Assembly: GCA_005116895.1 (NCBI GenBank)
Contig: SWDO01000005.1
Location: forward strand, 349,678 to 413,677
Source of the DNA: Nitrospira sp.
GTDB taxonomy: Bacteria > Nitrospirota > Nitrospiria > Nitrospirales > Nitrospiraceae
Reading direction: 5' to 3'
Length of the DNA: 64,000 nt
Under the pieces are notes generated by a model. It searched no databases, had not been told where the DNA came from, and saw only the letters and a program-made list of their open reading frames with translations. The position numbers and the translations under genes are program-made. Positions 51,918 through 60,402 of this stretch are shown here, in pieces; the first letter of the stretch is position 1, and each line of letters opens with the position of its first letter.

Positions 51918-52664
51918 TCAGTTATCACGGAATTTGTAGCGCAACACTCGATGTTGCATCCATCGAACCGCGATCAGATCATAGAGCGACTTGAACAGGC
52001 GGTTCCCCATGCCGTACTTAGATATCCCATGAATGCGTGGATAATGCCGAACCGGCACCTCGGTCACTGTAAAGCCATGCATCAAAGCGAGCGCCGGGAA
52101 AAACCGGTGCATTCCCTCAAACAGACGAATCCGCTCCAAAACGGGACGTCGAAAGACCTTGAGTGGGCATCCTGTATCATGGACACCGTCATGAGTGAAT
52201 ATGTTGCGCACAGGGTTCGCAATCCGGGAGGAGATCATCTTCACGAAGCCGTCCCGTCGTTGCTGCCTCCATCCGCAGACCACGTCATGAGAGGCGGTAT
52301 AGGGAATCAGCTTCAAGATATCTTCGCTGTCCTGTTGAAGGTCTCCGTCGATCTGGATGATGATCTCGCCCGAAGATTGCCGAAAGCCGGCCTCAAGCGC
52401 ACAGGTCTTGCCGTAATTGCGGTCGAAGTGAAACACTCGCACCTGAGCATGCTCGCGAGCCAATCGGTCCAGCTCGTCGCTGCTCCCATCGCTGCTCCCA
52501 TCGTCAACGAAGAGAATCTCGTACGGGCGGGAGCGTGATAGCTCGTGCGAATCCATAACTTTCAGCAGGCTTGCCATCAGTGGAGAGAGGTTCTCCTGTT
52601 CATCTTTGATTGGGATGATGACCGAGGCCCAAGGATTGGAATGGGAGCTGGATGGCGTCGTCAT
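51918..52664 (-). CDS. Glycosyltransferase family 2 (dolichol-phosphate mannosyltransferase/ArnC-like)
   Basis: ASVIIPIKDEQENLSPLMASLL, ILFVDDGSSDGSSDEL, IIQIDGDLQQD. Confidence 0.92.
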   Translation of the reverse strand: MTTPSSSHSNPWASVIIPIKDEQENLSPLMASLLKVMDSHELSRSRPYEILFVDDGSSDGSSDELDRLAREHAQVRVFHFDRNYGKTCALEAGFRQSSGEIIIQIDGDLQQDSEDILKLIPYTASHDVVCGWRQQRRDGFVKMISSRIANPVRNIFTHDGVHDTGCPLKVFRRPVLERIRLFEGMHRFFPALALMHGFTVTEVPVRHYPRIHGISKYGMGNRLFKSLYDLIAVRWMQHRVLRYKFRDN

Positions 52665-52781
52665 GATAGCAAAAATTCGAGCTGCAGTCTGAGGTTACGA
52701 TAAAAACTGGCGCATTCTAACGGAAGGCGGGGAGAGGGTCAAACATGTGCCGGGGAGGTTCGGGGCTGATCGTCAATCGGG

Positions 52782-53345
52782 CTAGTGGCCGGATGTGACA
52801 ATAGTGAAACGCATCGTGCCCATGAGGGTCATCTCATTGACTTGCTCGCCGGTATGAATTTCGACCTTGTAGCGCCCAGGCTTCCAGCCCTTCTGTGGGG
52901 GCGACAACGTGAGATACCCGCTGTCATCCTCTAGGGCAACGTGCATCGCGTCTTCGCTGACGATCGTTCCGGGCAGGACACCGGCCACCTGTTCAGGCAT
53001 GCAACGGCCGAAGACCGTGAAGCCTTGATAGTGTTGATGCAGCGAGAACACGATGAAAATGGCAGCCACATCAGCGCGAAAGCGTTCGGTTGGTTTGCTC
53101 GGCACGATTTCATGAGTTCGAAGAGGCCCCAGGCGCTCCTCAAAGTCTTCCGCCATGGCAATCGAGCGAAACATGCCTTGTGGAGGAGCATCAAAATCGT
53201 AGACGTTGGCGTCCTCTGTGCGGTTTTGAAATTCGGAGATCGGCACGTTTTCGGTGAGGGGGAGCTCTTCACCAGGCGCGGCTGAATACCACAGCAGGAC
53301 GGCCACCATCACACCGCCGGCCAGATGAAATCCCCTGGTCATCAT
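52782..53345 (-). CDS. Exported hypothetical protein
   Basis: 187 aa ORF with signal peptide (GGVMVAVLLWYSAAPGEE); no family recognised. Confidence 0.65.
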   Translation of the reverse strand: MMTRGFHLAGGVMVAVLLWYSAAPGEELPLTENVPISEFQNRTEDANVYDFDAPPQGMFRSIAMAEDFEERLGPLRTHEIVPSKPTERFRADVAAIFIVFSLHQHYQGFTVFGRCMPEQVAGVLPGTIVSEDAMHVALEDDSGYLTLSPPQKGWKPGRYKVEIHTGEQVNEMTLMGTMRFTIVTSGH

Positions 53346-53486
53346 GTCTGTCTGCTACACCTGTCGAGGGGACGCTGTCAAGAAATCGGTGAGCAAGTGG
53401 CCCATTGCGGCATTTTCCAGCCATCTGTTAGGATTTCGGCCACTGGAAGACAATTCGTCGAACATTCTCACTGGTGACTCAACGTT

Positions 53487-54944
53487 ATGCTGCAAGATGC
53501 TGATGCTCTTCCCCAGTTGATCGGAGAATACAAACCACTCGACCAATGGCAGATCCATCTCAACCAGCTCTTTTATGGGCTGCGAGGGGACAAACTCCGA
53601 TCATACTATCAAACGTTCGCCTCGGCCGACTTCCGGCTCGCCCATGCGCTGGCGGCTGATTATTTCGAGCGCGTCACCAAACGCGAGAAAACTCTAGACG
53701 TCAGGCGTGAGGCGTCACGCGAACGAGGATCATTTCCACCCCTCACTCCGTACTCCTCACCACTCACGATTCTAGAGCTCGGTCCTGGCAACGGCAACCT
53801 GGCGGCCTGTTTCCTCAGCCATCTCAAGACCCTCGACACAGAAGGCGCGGTCTACCCTCATGTGCGGTATGTCATGGTCGATTGGGAAGAGTCGGTATTG
53901 GCCGGGGCTCTGGCTCATCCAGAGCTGGCAGTGCATCGGGATCGTGTGGATACCCATTGTGGATCGATTGAGCTGGTGGAGGGAGTGGCAGATGGGACCG
54001 TCGACCGGATCATCTGTAATGAGTTGTGGAACGATCTGCCAACGAAATTGTTGGCGAAACATGGCGGTGAGGTCGAGGAAGAGTATCTCCGTCCCAATCT
54101 GAGCGAGTCGCTCCATGCCAAGATTCAAGATTGGTCGGCGTTCGTCAGGGCTTTCCAGGACAAGGATCTTGCAACGCTCAAAACGTTTCCTCCGTTCCTT
54201 GATGAACTGGTTTGGGAAAAAGAATACCGCAAAGTCGAATGGAAAGACCTGCCTTACCGGAAAACCATCGTCGACTTCCTCCAGGCCATCGACCAAGAAG
54301 TCTTGGTGCCAGTCAACGTTGGGGCCTTCGCCACGCTAAAAGAGGCGAAGCGGCTTCTCGCTCCGGACGCGGTCGGCTTCAGCGCCTTCGATGCCGGGAC
54401 CGCCGACAGGAACGTCTTGAACGATCCTGAAAAGCCCTGCTACGGCCAGTTCGGTGGGCAATACAGTTTCATGATCAACTTCGCGTTAGTCGACGCGGTG
54501 GCCAAGCATCTGGGGCTGAAGCAGATGACCTTTGAGCCCCAGCGGGAATTCGTCGGGCGGTCGTTGAATACAAATGTGATCACCCTCATGGATCTGCTGG
54601 CGACGCATCCCTCTGCTGGGCCTACACTGCAAGCCTGGGAACAAGACAGACTTGTACTGAAGACCATCAGGGCATTGAACGAGACATTTGAGAGTCCCTA
54701 TCATCGACGGCTTGAATTTCCGTTAGGCGGCACTATGCCGCCTAACGAGCGAGAGACCTTGGGCGCCATTGTGCGGGCACTCAAAGACAGCGGCATTCCC
54801 GACACCGTGGCCTACGTGACCGAAGAGGAACTCACCCGCGCACAAAAAGATTTGGAAGAGATCGGCTACGATATAGATGCTATCCAGATGGCCATGACAG
54901 CGCCTCCTAGCCCCGTCGAGTACTGTCACTTCGCTTGTCGGTGA
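53487..54944 (+). CDS. MidA-like SAM-dependent methyltransferase
   Basis: ILELGPGNGNLAACFLSHL, IICNELWNDLPTKLL; ATG after ctcaacgtt. Confidence 0.75.
   Translation: MLQDADALPQLIGEYKPLDQWQIHLNQLFYGLRGDKLRSYYQTFASADFRLAHALAADYFERVTKREKTLDVRREASRERGSFPPLTPYSSPLTILELGPGNGNLAACFLSHLKTLDTEGAVYPHVRYVMVDWEESVLAGALAHPELAVHRDRVDTHCGSIELVEGVADGTVDRIICNELWNDLPTKLLAKHGGEVEEEYLRPNLSESLHAKIQDWSAFVRAFQDKDLATLKTFPPFLDELVWEKEYRKVEWKDLPYRKTIVDFLQAIDQEVLVPVNVGAFATLKEAKRLLAPDAVGFSAFDAGTADRNVLNDPEKPCYGQFGGQYSFMINFALVDAVAKHLGLKQMTFEPQREFVGRSLNTNVITLMDLLATHPSAGPTLQAWEQDRLVLKTIRALNETFESPYHRRLEFPLGGTMPPNERETLGAIVRALKDSGIPDTVAYVTEEELTRAQKDLEEIGYDIDAIQMAMTAPPSPVEYCHFACR
53694..53768. repeat. Repeat-like insertion within the methyltransferase CDS
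   Basis: gacgtcaggcgtgaggcgtcacgcg...cccctcactccgtactcctcaccactcacg: gtgagg/cctcac-rich low-complexity tract just before the SAM motif. Confidence 0.45.
54721..54747. repeat. Perfect hairpin inside CDS
   Basis: cgttaggcggca-cta-tgccgcctaacg: 12-bp stem, 3-nt loop. Confidence 0.9.
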
Positions 54945-55259
54945 TATGTAGGAGTGAGTGTGAGCGAGGTTAGGAAGGTAGTCTCAGTATCCGCCGCTTG
55001 AGGCTATGGCTCACCCATCGAGTCCCAGAAATTCAGGCTCACTCTCAACAGCCGCGCAAGGCTCCCGCCGACAGTGAGCACGCGCTGCCGGGGGTCATTG
55101 AGTGTATGTTTTGCCCGGATACTGTTTCATCATCCTGCGAGAAGGAGTAGAATTTTCTCGCTGAACGTTGCCACAGTATGATGCGGAGAAAATTCGGTGT
55201 CGCGCCATTCTGGTGCCATCAGTATCGCTGAAATTCCTGAATGACAGGGGGAGAGGGCT

Positions 55260-55463
55260 ATGAGTTCGTTTGGGACAAGCATTGCCGGGCTAGTGGGTGG
55301 AGTGGTGCTTCTGATGGGTCTGTTTGCATTGTTCCAAAGGGAATGGAGAGCAGCCTGTGCGTGGTTTCTTTCGGGCCTGGCGCTGATCGCTCTGTTGACG
55401 TATCTCGACAAACCGGGATCTCATCCATCAGAACCCGTTGAGACTCGCCAGACGCGTGGGTAA
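55260..55463 (+). CDS. Small two-TM membrane protein
   Basis: MSSFGTSIAGLVGGVVLLMGLFALFQREWRAACAWFLSGLALIALLTYL; preceded by agggggagag. Confidence 0.6.
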   Translation: MSSFGTSIAGLVGGVVLLMGLFALFQREWRAACAWFLSGLALIALLTYLDKPGSHPSEPVETRQTRG

Positions 55464-55572
55464 CCGAGACTGAGCTCCGTGAAGTGGTCCGCTCCCAGTT
55501 GTGACTACCCCGAGTACACCCTCATTCATCAAGTGCTGGAAGAACAAATCCGGCGGACTGTTCAGCATTCAT

Positions 55573-56601
55573 CTAGCCCGTTGGAGTCAGCGGAGCAAAC
55601 AGTAGAGAGCTCAAAGGGCTAGCAAGCAGCGGGGCGAGCATGAGCCCGAACTGGGGGAAATGGTCCTGCAAGGACAAAAACAGCCCATTGTCTTTGAGCC
55701 ACTCCTGCGGCTCGGGTACGGACCGTTGAGAGGATCTCTCTTGCAGGAGAGCCGCTGCTCGTTTTGCAAGAACCAGGGCGGCGGGGAGATATGTGGAGAC
55801 CAGCATCAAGGTAAAGGTCACGCCCCAAAACAGAGTAATGGCTAAAGCCGTTCCCAGTACGGCTTCGTGCGCATCTTTATCGGCGATCAACGCCGCCGGC
55901 CACCGCAGCCAGGCTCCCATGTGCAAGACTCCTGCGACAAGAATCGCTGAGGCGGCAGCCAGCACTTCTTTCAAACGCCTCATCTGCAGTGCATAAAACT
56001 CGGGATCGGGTTGAGCCCCCGCCATCGGCAGCGCAAGCGTGCTGCATGCTGCAAGCAGAGCCACCACCGGCACCACCATGGCTTGCACATTGACGATGGA
56101 CACAACCACCATCGCGTACCGTAAGAGATGTTCGCCGATCCGCTGAGGTCCGGCCTGGCGTAGGTTGTCATAGCTGAAGCTGAACACGGCTCGATAGAGC
56201 GCATGGGTGTCATCCAGAGACCAGATAAAGGCCAGTCCGATGGATGCGAAGAAGATTCCTACGGCTGTGACAACCAGCAGCTGCGGTCGCGGAAGCGATT
56301 GGTACATGATGATCCCGCACACGATCAAGGCGTAGAGCCCGGCTACAAGGGCCACCACCACCGTCGTCAGCCAGATGTACCGGGATTTGACCTCCACGAG
56401 AAAATGAGTGGGATCGAGGGAATCCTTTGACGCTTCCGACGCGCGGTGCATCAGCCGGCTTGTGAGGTTATGGAAATTGTCTACGGTAATGTTGGAACTG
56501 AATTCAAACAGGCCGACTGCGAGCAGCAGAATGAACAGCGAGGGGACCATGAGGAGCAAAAAGCGATAGTCGGAAGCTGGTGAGGGAGCCGGGGGTGTCA
56601 T
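55573..56601 (-). CDS. Multi-TM membrane protein of unknown function
   Basis: MTPPAPSPASDYRFLLLMVPSLFILLLAVGLFEFSSNITVDNFHNL... several hydrophobic helices; start chosen at MTPPAP. Confidence 0.7.
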   Translation of the reverse strand: MTPPAPSPASDYRFLLLMVPSLFILLLAVGLFEFSSNITVDNFHNLTSRLMHRASEASKDSLDPTHFLVEVKSRYIWLTTVVVALVAGLYALIVCGIIMYQSLPRPQLLVVTAVGIFFASIGLAFIWSLDDTHALYRAVFSFSYDNLRQAGPQRIGEHLLRYAMVVVSIVNVQAMVVPVVALLAACSTLALPMAGAQPDPEFYALQMRRLKEVLAAASAILVAGVLHMGAWLRWPAALIADKDAHEAVLGTALAITLFWGVTFTLMLVSTYLPAALVLAKRAAALLQERSSQRSVPEPQEWLKDNGLFLSLQDHFPQFGLMLAPLLASPLSSLLFAPLTPTG

Positions 56602-56884
56602 GGCATCCACATGTATGGAATACAGATCACAGACGCACGTACAGGAAGGCATCCTAGCACAACTGCGTAAAAGGGGACGAGTCAAGAATAGGCGTCGCAG
56701 ACGCCGTATCTGGTGGCCATGACGCTATCCGCTGACCGTATTGAAACCGATCTTCGCTTTCTGAAGAAGATAGCGGTCTCGTCGGGAGATCATTGGGAGC
56801 GACAGGATCCTGAACTGCGTTTCAAAAATCCACGTCCACCTCGGACGAGATTCCGAGGGGAAAGCGAAGCGTTTGCAGAGGTGT

Positions 56885-57199
56885 TTATCGCTCCTTGAGT
56901 CGGCCGAGCGTGCTCTCCACCGACCGCTCGAGTTTGTCCGCCGCTCCACTCAAGGCGAGCTCCACCGTCGCGGCCTGATGGGTCACGGCGATGGGCTGGT
57001 GACCGGCCAGTCTGGCTTCCAGGACGCAACGGATATCGTTACCTTTTGTTTTGTGACTGTTGGAATCGCTGAGATGCGCTTCGACCCGTGTAATCCGATC
57101 ACGAAATCGGCCGACGGCTCCTTCCAGGCGGGTCTCAACAAGAGCAACGATCTCCTCACGTCCATGGATATGGTTATCCGTATTGACCTGAATCTGCAT
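56885..57199 (-). CDS. HPF/RaiA-family ribosome-associated protein (short form)
   Basis: MQIQVNTDNHIHGREEIVALVETRLEGAVGRFRDRITRVEAHLSDSNSHKTKGNDIRCVLEARLAGHQPIAVTHQAATVELALSGAADKLERSVE. Confidence 0.82.
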   Translation of the reverse strand: MQIQVNTDNHIHGREEIVALVETRLEGAVGRFRDRITRVEAHLSDSNSHKTKGNDIRCVLEARLAGHQPIAVTHQAATVELALSGAADKLERSVESTLGRLKER

Positions 57200-57388
57200 C
57201 CGACTTCCTCCCTCACATGAACTATTTTATGCATGGACCCTACTCGCCAGGGGCAAAACAAGTCAATCGTGGCACGGCTACGGATGAAGTCTGATTATCT
57301 GCAGGGTAGATGATCAGAAGAAAAGAGGGGAATAGAGAAGGCACAGATGCGGAGTCACCGGTAAGAAAGCGGCGTGCTGTCAGATACC

Positions 57389-57417
57389 TTGACTTTGGTA
57401 TGGCAAATTAATACCAT
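57389..57417 (+). promoter_or_regulatory. Candidate sigma70-type promoter for the guanidine operon
   Basis: ttgact - 17 nt - taccat, just upstream of the riboswitch aptamer; overlaps TGGTAT-N9-ATACCA dyad. Confidence 0.5.
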
Positions 57418-57439
57418 ACGACCGAAATCGTTCCAAAAG

Positions 57440-57552
57440 GAAAACTAGGGTTCCGGCTTTCTGTAAACGGAAGTGTCTGGTCCGAGAGTTTCAGGCTTCG
57501 TTGCTTGTTGTTATGACGAAGCTCCACGGAGGGATAAAAGCCCGGGAGATCA
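57440..57552 (+). ncRNA. Guanidine-I (ykkC-yxkD, subtype 1) riboswitch
   Basis: Contains conserved ykkC blocks actagggttccg, gtctggtccgagag, acggagggataaaagcccgggaga. Confidence 0.92.
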
Positions 57553-57607
57553 TGTACTGAGGTACATGGCCTTTTGGGAAAATAACCTTCCAGCAGGAGG
57601 CTTCGTT

Positions 57608-57685
57608 ATGCATTTCTATCCACAAATTTTCTCCATACCGGATCAGTCAGGCTTGCTGCCGAGTCAGCGAGGGCTGCCATGGTAA
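57608..57685 (+). CDS. Putative 25-aa leader peptide (MHFYPQIFSIPDQSGLLPSQRGLPW)
   Basis: Strong SD aggagg (57595-57600) 7 nt upstream of ATG; stop overlaps permease start (ATGGTAA). Confidence 0.55.
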   Translation: MHFYPQIFSIPDQSGLLPSQRGLPW

Positions 57686-59157
57686 GCCACGAAAGTCCGG
57701 ATCCGGTTTTTCCTGCTCTCGCTAGGAATCCTCCCGAGACCCTTCACCGCAGCCTCAGTCTCTGGAACAGCCTGACCATCGGCTTCGCCACGGTTTCACC
57801 GGTCGCTGGGCTCTACGCCATTATCGGTGTGCAGACCATCGTCACCGGTGGCGGGTGGTTTCCGGCACTGGCGCTCTGTTTGGTGATGCAGTTGTTGGTC
57901 GCGACCGTCTATGCGGAGTTGTCCTCGCAGATTCCGATCGCGGGAGGGGCGTACAAATGGGCTAGGCAGCTGGGAGGCGCGACCACCGGCACCTACGCCG
58001 GGGCCATCTATGTCAGCTCCACGATCGCCATGCTCACCACGACCGCCTATACCGGCGGGGTGTGGCTGGCGATTTTCTTCGGGTCAGGAGGTGGACCAGG
58101 AGTCACCCTCGTGATGTGGGGCGCGGTCTTTCTGCTCGTCTGCACCGTCCTCAATCTCGTCCACGTCTCGGTCTTTAAGTATCTCATTTCCCTAGGGGTC
58201 TATGCGGAAATTGTCGGCTCGTTCGGCGTCGCGCTGTTGTTGTTTTTCTTCTTCCGGCAGCACGAGTTCTCTGAACTGTTCGCCCATCTGGGGACCGGAA
58301 CCGCTCCCAGCCAGACCGCCGCGTTTCTCGCGGCACTTGCGATTTCCGGATGGGCATTCATCGGCTTCGATTCCTGCTCGACCATCGCCGAAGAAACCCG
58401 TGAGCCCAAGCGGATGGTGCCTCGCGCGATCTTTTTCTCTCTTTGCCTGGTGGGCAGCGTGGTGCTCTTCAACTCTGCCGCCCTGACGCTGAGCTTCAAC
58501 CGCGAAACCTTACAACAGACGAGCGCCGCGTCCGATCCTGTCACACCGGTGATCGTCGCCAACTTTGGCGCCTGGGCGGAGACCCCGTTTCTGGCCATTG
58601 TCATGATCGCATTCCTGGCGTGCGGATCCTCCATGGTGCAGTACACCTCCCGGATCGTGTTTTCCATGGCACGTGAAGGCAGCATGCCCGCCGTCCTCAG
58701 CCGGGTCACCGCGGCCGGAGCGCCGCACAATGCCGTGCTGTTCACGGTGCTGTTGGCCACGCTTGGATTGCTCTTCGGGCTGAATGATGAAGCGGTCGCC
58801 ACGGTCCTGGCCTTCGGGACAGGCGGGTTGTACGCCATGTTTGCGATGACCACCGGAGTGGGACTCTACACCCGTCTCACGGGGCGCTGGGATCCCTCAT
58901 TGGGCGAATTAAAGCTGGGCGCCTGGGGAGTATTGATCAATACGGCAGCGTTTCTCTGGTCGGTGTTTGAGTTCATCAACATCGCATGGCCACGTCCCTA
59001 TGCTGTGTCACCGGATGCCCCCTGGTGGCAACTCTGGGCCGTTCCGCTGGTGCTCGGAACTATTCTCGGTGTGACCACGCTGTATCTCCTGGTTGGGAGA
59101 TCGACAGGGAGCGACGCTCTACAGAGTCCACAGGAGTCGACCGCAACTGAAGAATGA
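57679..59157 (+). CDS. APC-superfamily permease, candidate guanidine (or amino acid/amine) transporter
   Basis: LHRSLSLWNSLTIGFATVSPVAGLYAIIG...AELSSQIPIAGGAYKWARQLGG; downstream of the guanidine-I riboswitch. Confidence 0.88.
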   Translation: MVSHESPDPVFPALARNPPETLHRSLSLWNSLTIGFATVSPVAGLYAIIGVQTIVTGGGWFPALALCLVMQLLVATVYAELSSQIPIAGGAYKWARQLGGATTGTYAGAIYVSSTIAMLTTTAYTGGVWLAIFFGSGGGPGVTLVMWGAVFLLVCTVLNLVHVSVFKYLISLGVYAEIVGSFGVALLLFFFFRQHEFSELFAHLGTGTAPSQTAAFLAALAISGWAFIGFDSCSTIAEETREPKRMVPRAIFFSLCLVGSVVLFNSAALTLSFNRETLQQTSAASDPVTPVIVANFGAWAETPFLAIVMIAFLACGSSMVQYTSRIVFSMAREGSMPAVLSRVTAAGAPHNAVLFTVLLATLGLLFGLNDEAVATVLAFGTGGLYAMFAMTTGVGLYTRLTGRWDPSLGELKLGAWGVLINTAAFLWSVFEFINIAWPRPYAVSPDAPWWQLWAVPLVLGTILGVTTLYLLVGRSTGSDALQSPQESTATEE

Positions 59158-59245
59158 AAGACAGGCCGTTCACCACGGCTTGTATTGCAAGAAGCGTTTC
59201 GGAGAGAGAGTCAGAATCCATTCATCCGGTAGAAAAGGAGCACGC

Positions 59246-60394
59246 ATGGCAAAGAAGAGAACATACCAAGGCACGGTTCCCCTGCATGACAACTACGGGC
59301 CGGAGGCGAAGTTCGCCGTGGAAGCGGAGGCGCTGCTGCCGACGACGAAATATGAAGAAGAAGTGGCCCGGGGCCTTGAATTGGGCCTGCAGGGGGCCGA
59401 TTCCATCAAGGATCGCCGCATTCCCACCTTTAGTCGCGGAGAGCTGCCGCATTTTGCGGGCATCAATACCTTCACCAAAGCGCCGTATGTCGAAGATGTC
59501 CGCAAGTGCGGGGAGTACGATGTCGCCATTCTCGGGGCGCCGTTTGACGGGGGGACCACCTATCGGGCCGGTACCAGGTTCGGACCCCAGGGCATTCGCA
59601 AGATCTCCGCGTTGTACGGCACCTATAGCTTCGAGCTCGGCGTGGATCTCAGAGAGTCGATCTCCATGTGCGATCTCGGTGACGTGATCACTATCCCCGG
59701 CAACATCGAGAAGACCTTCGACCAGGTCAGCAAGGGGGTCGGGCATGTCTATGCCAGCGGGGCCTTTCCCGTGGTACTGGGCGGGGACCATTCGCTTGGC
59801 TTTGCCACCGTGCGAGGCGTGGCTCAGAATATGAACGGCAAGAAGCTTGGCATCCTTCATTTCGATCGGCACGTGGACACACAGGAGACCGATCTCGATG
59901 AACGCATGCATACCACGCCCTGGTTTCATGCAACGAACATTCCGAACGTGCCGGCCAAGAATCTGGTGCAGATCGGCATCGGCGGCTGGCAAGCGCCCAG
60001 ACCCGGCGTGAAGTCCGGGCGAGAGCGTCAGACGAGCATCATGACTGTCACTGACTGCGTCGAAATGGGCATCGAGAATGCCGCGAAACAGGCCCTCGAA
60101 GTGGCGTTTGACGGGGTGGATGCGGTGTGGCTGAGCTTCGATGTGGATTGCTTGGATGCCGCCTTCGTGCCAGGCACCGGTTGGCCGGAACCGGGCGGGT
60201 TTCTGCCGCGTGAAGTGCTGAAGTTTCTCCAAATCATCGCGGACACGAAGCCGCTGGCAGGCATGGAAATCGTCGAATGTTCACCGCCCTACGACGCGGC
60301 GGAGATCACGAGCCTCATGGCCACCAGGGTGATCTGCGACGTGTTGGCTTGCCAGGTGCGATCCGGCAACTTGGCGAAGCGGAAGAAGGGCTGA
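59246..60394 (+). CDS. Arginase/agmatinase-family hydrolase, candidate guanidine hydrolase (guanidinase)
   Basis: GGDHSLGF, HFDRHVDTQ, SFDVDCLDAAFVPGTGWPEPGG metal-binding motifs, N-terminal extension, operon with guanidine-I riboswitch. Confidence 0.85.
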   Translation: MAKKRTYQGTVPLHDNYGPEAKFAVEAEALLPTTKYEEEVARGLELGLQGADSIKDRRIPTFSRGELPHFAGINTFTKAPYVEDVRKCGEYDVAILGAPFDGGTTYRAGTRFGPQGIRKISALYGTYSFELGVDLRESISMCDLGDVITIPGNIEKTFDQVSKGVGHVYASGAFPVVLGGDHSLGFATVRGVAQNMNGKKLGILHFDRHVDTQETDLDERMHTTPWFHATNIPNVPAKNLVQIGIGGWQAPRPGVKSGRERQTSIMTVTDCVEMGIENAAKQALEVAFDGVDAVWLSFDVDCLDAAFVPGTGWPEPGGFLPREVLKFLQIIADTKPLAGMEIVECSPPYDAAEITSLMATRVICDVLACQVRSGNLAKRKKG

Positions 60395-60402
60395 GAGGTG
60401 CT

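Noticed and set aside
52480-52510. Tandem gctgctcccatc repeat in the GT2 gene
   Set aside because: In-frame DGSSDGSS duplication at the normal VDDGS site; minor variation of the conserved motif.
54721-54747. Integron attC site
   Set aside because: The GTTRRRY and RYYYAAC words are present but in the order opposite to attC, the span is only 27 bp, it lies in a CDS, and no integrase is seen. Kept only as an unexplained hairpin.
57473-57685. 70-aa ORF starting inside the riboswitch
   Set aside because: Starts within the conserved aptamer; the better-supported start in the same frame is 57608 with a strong SD.
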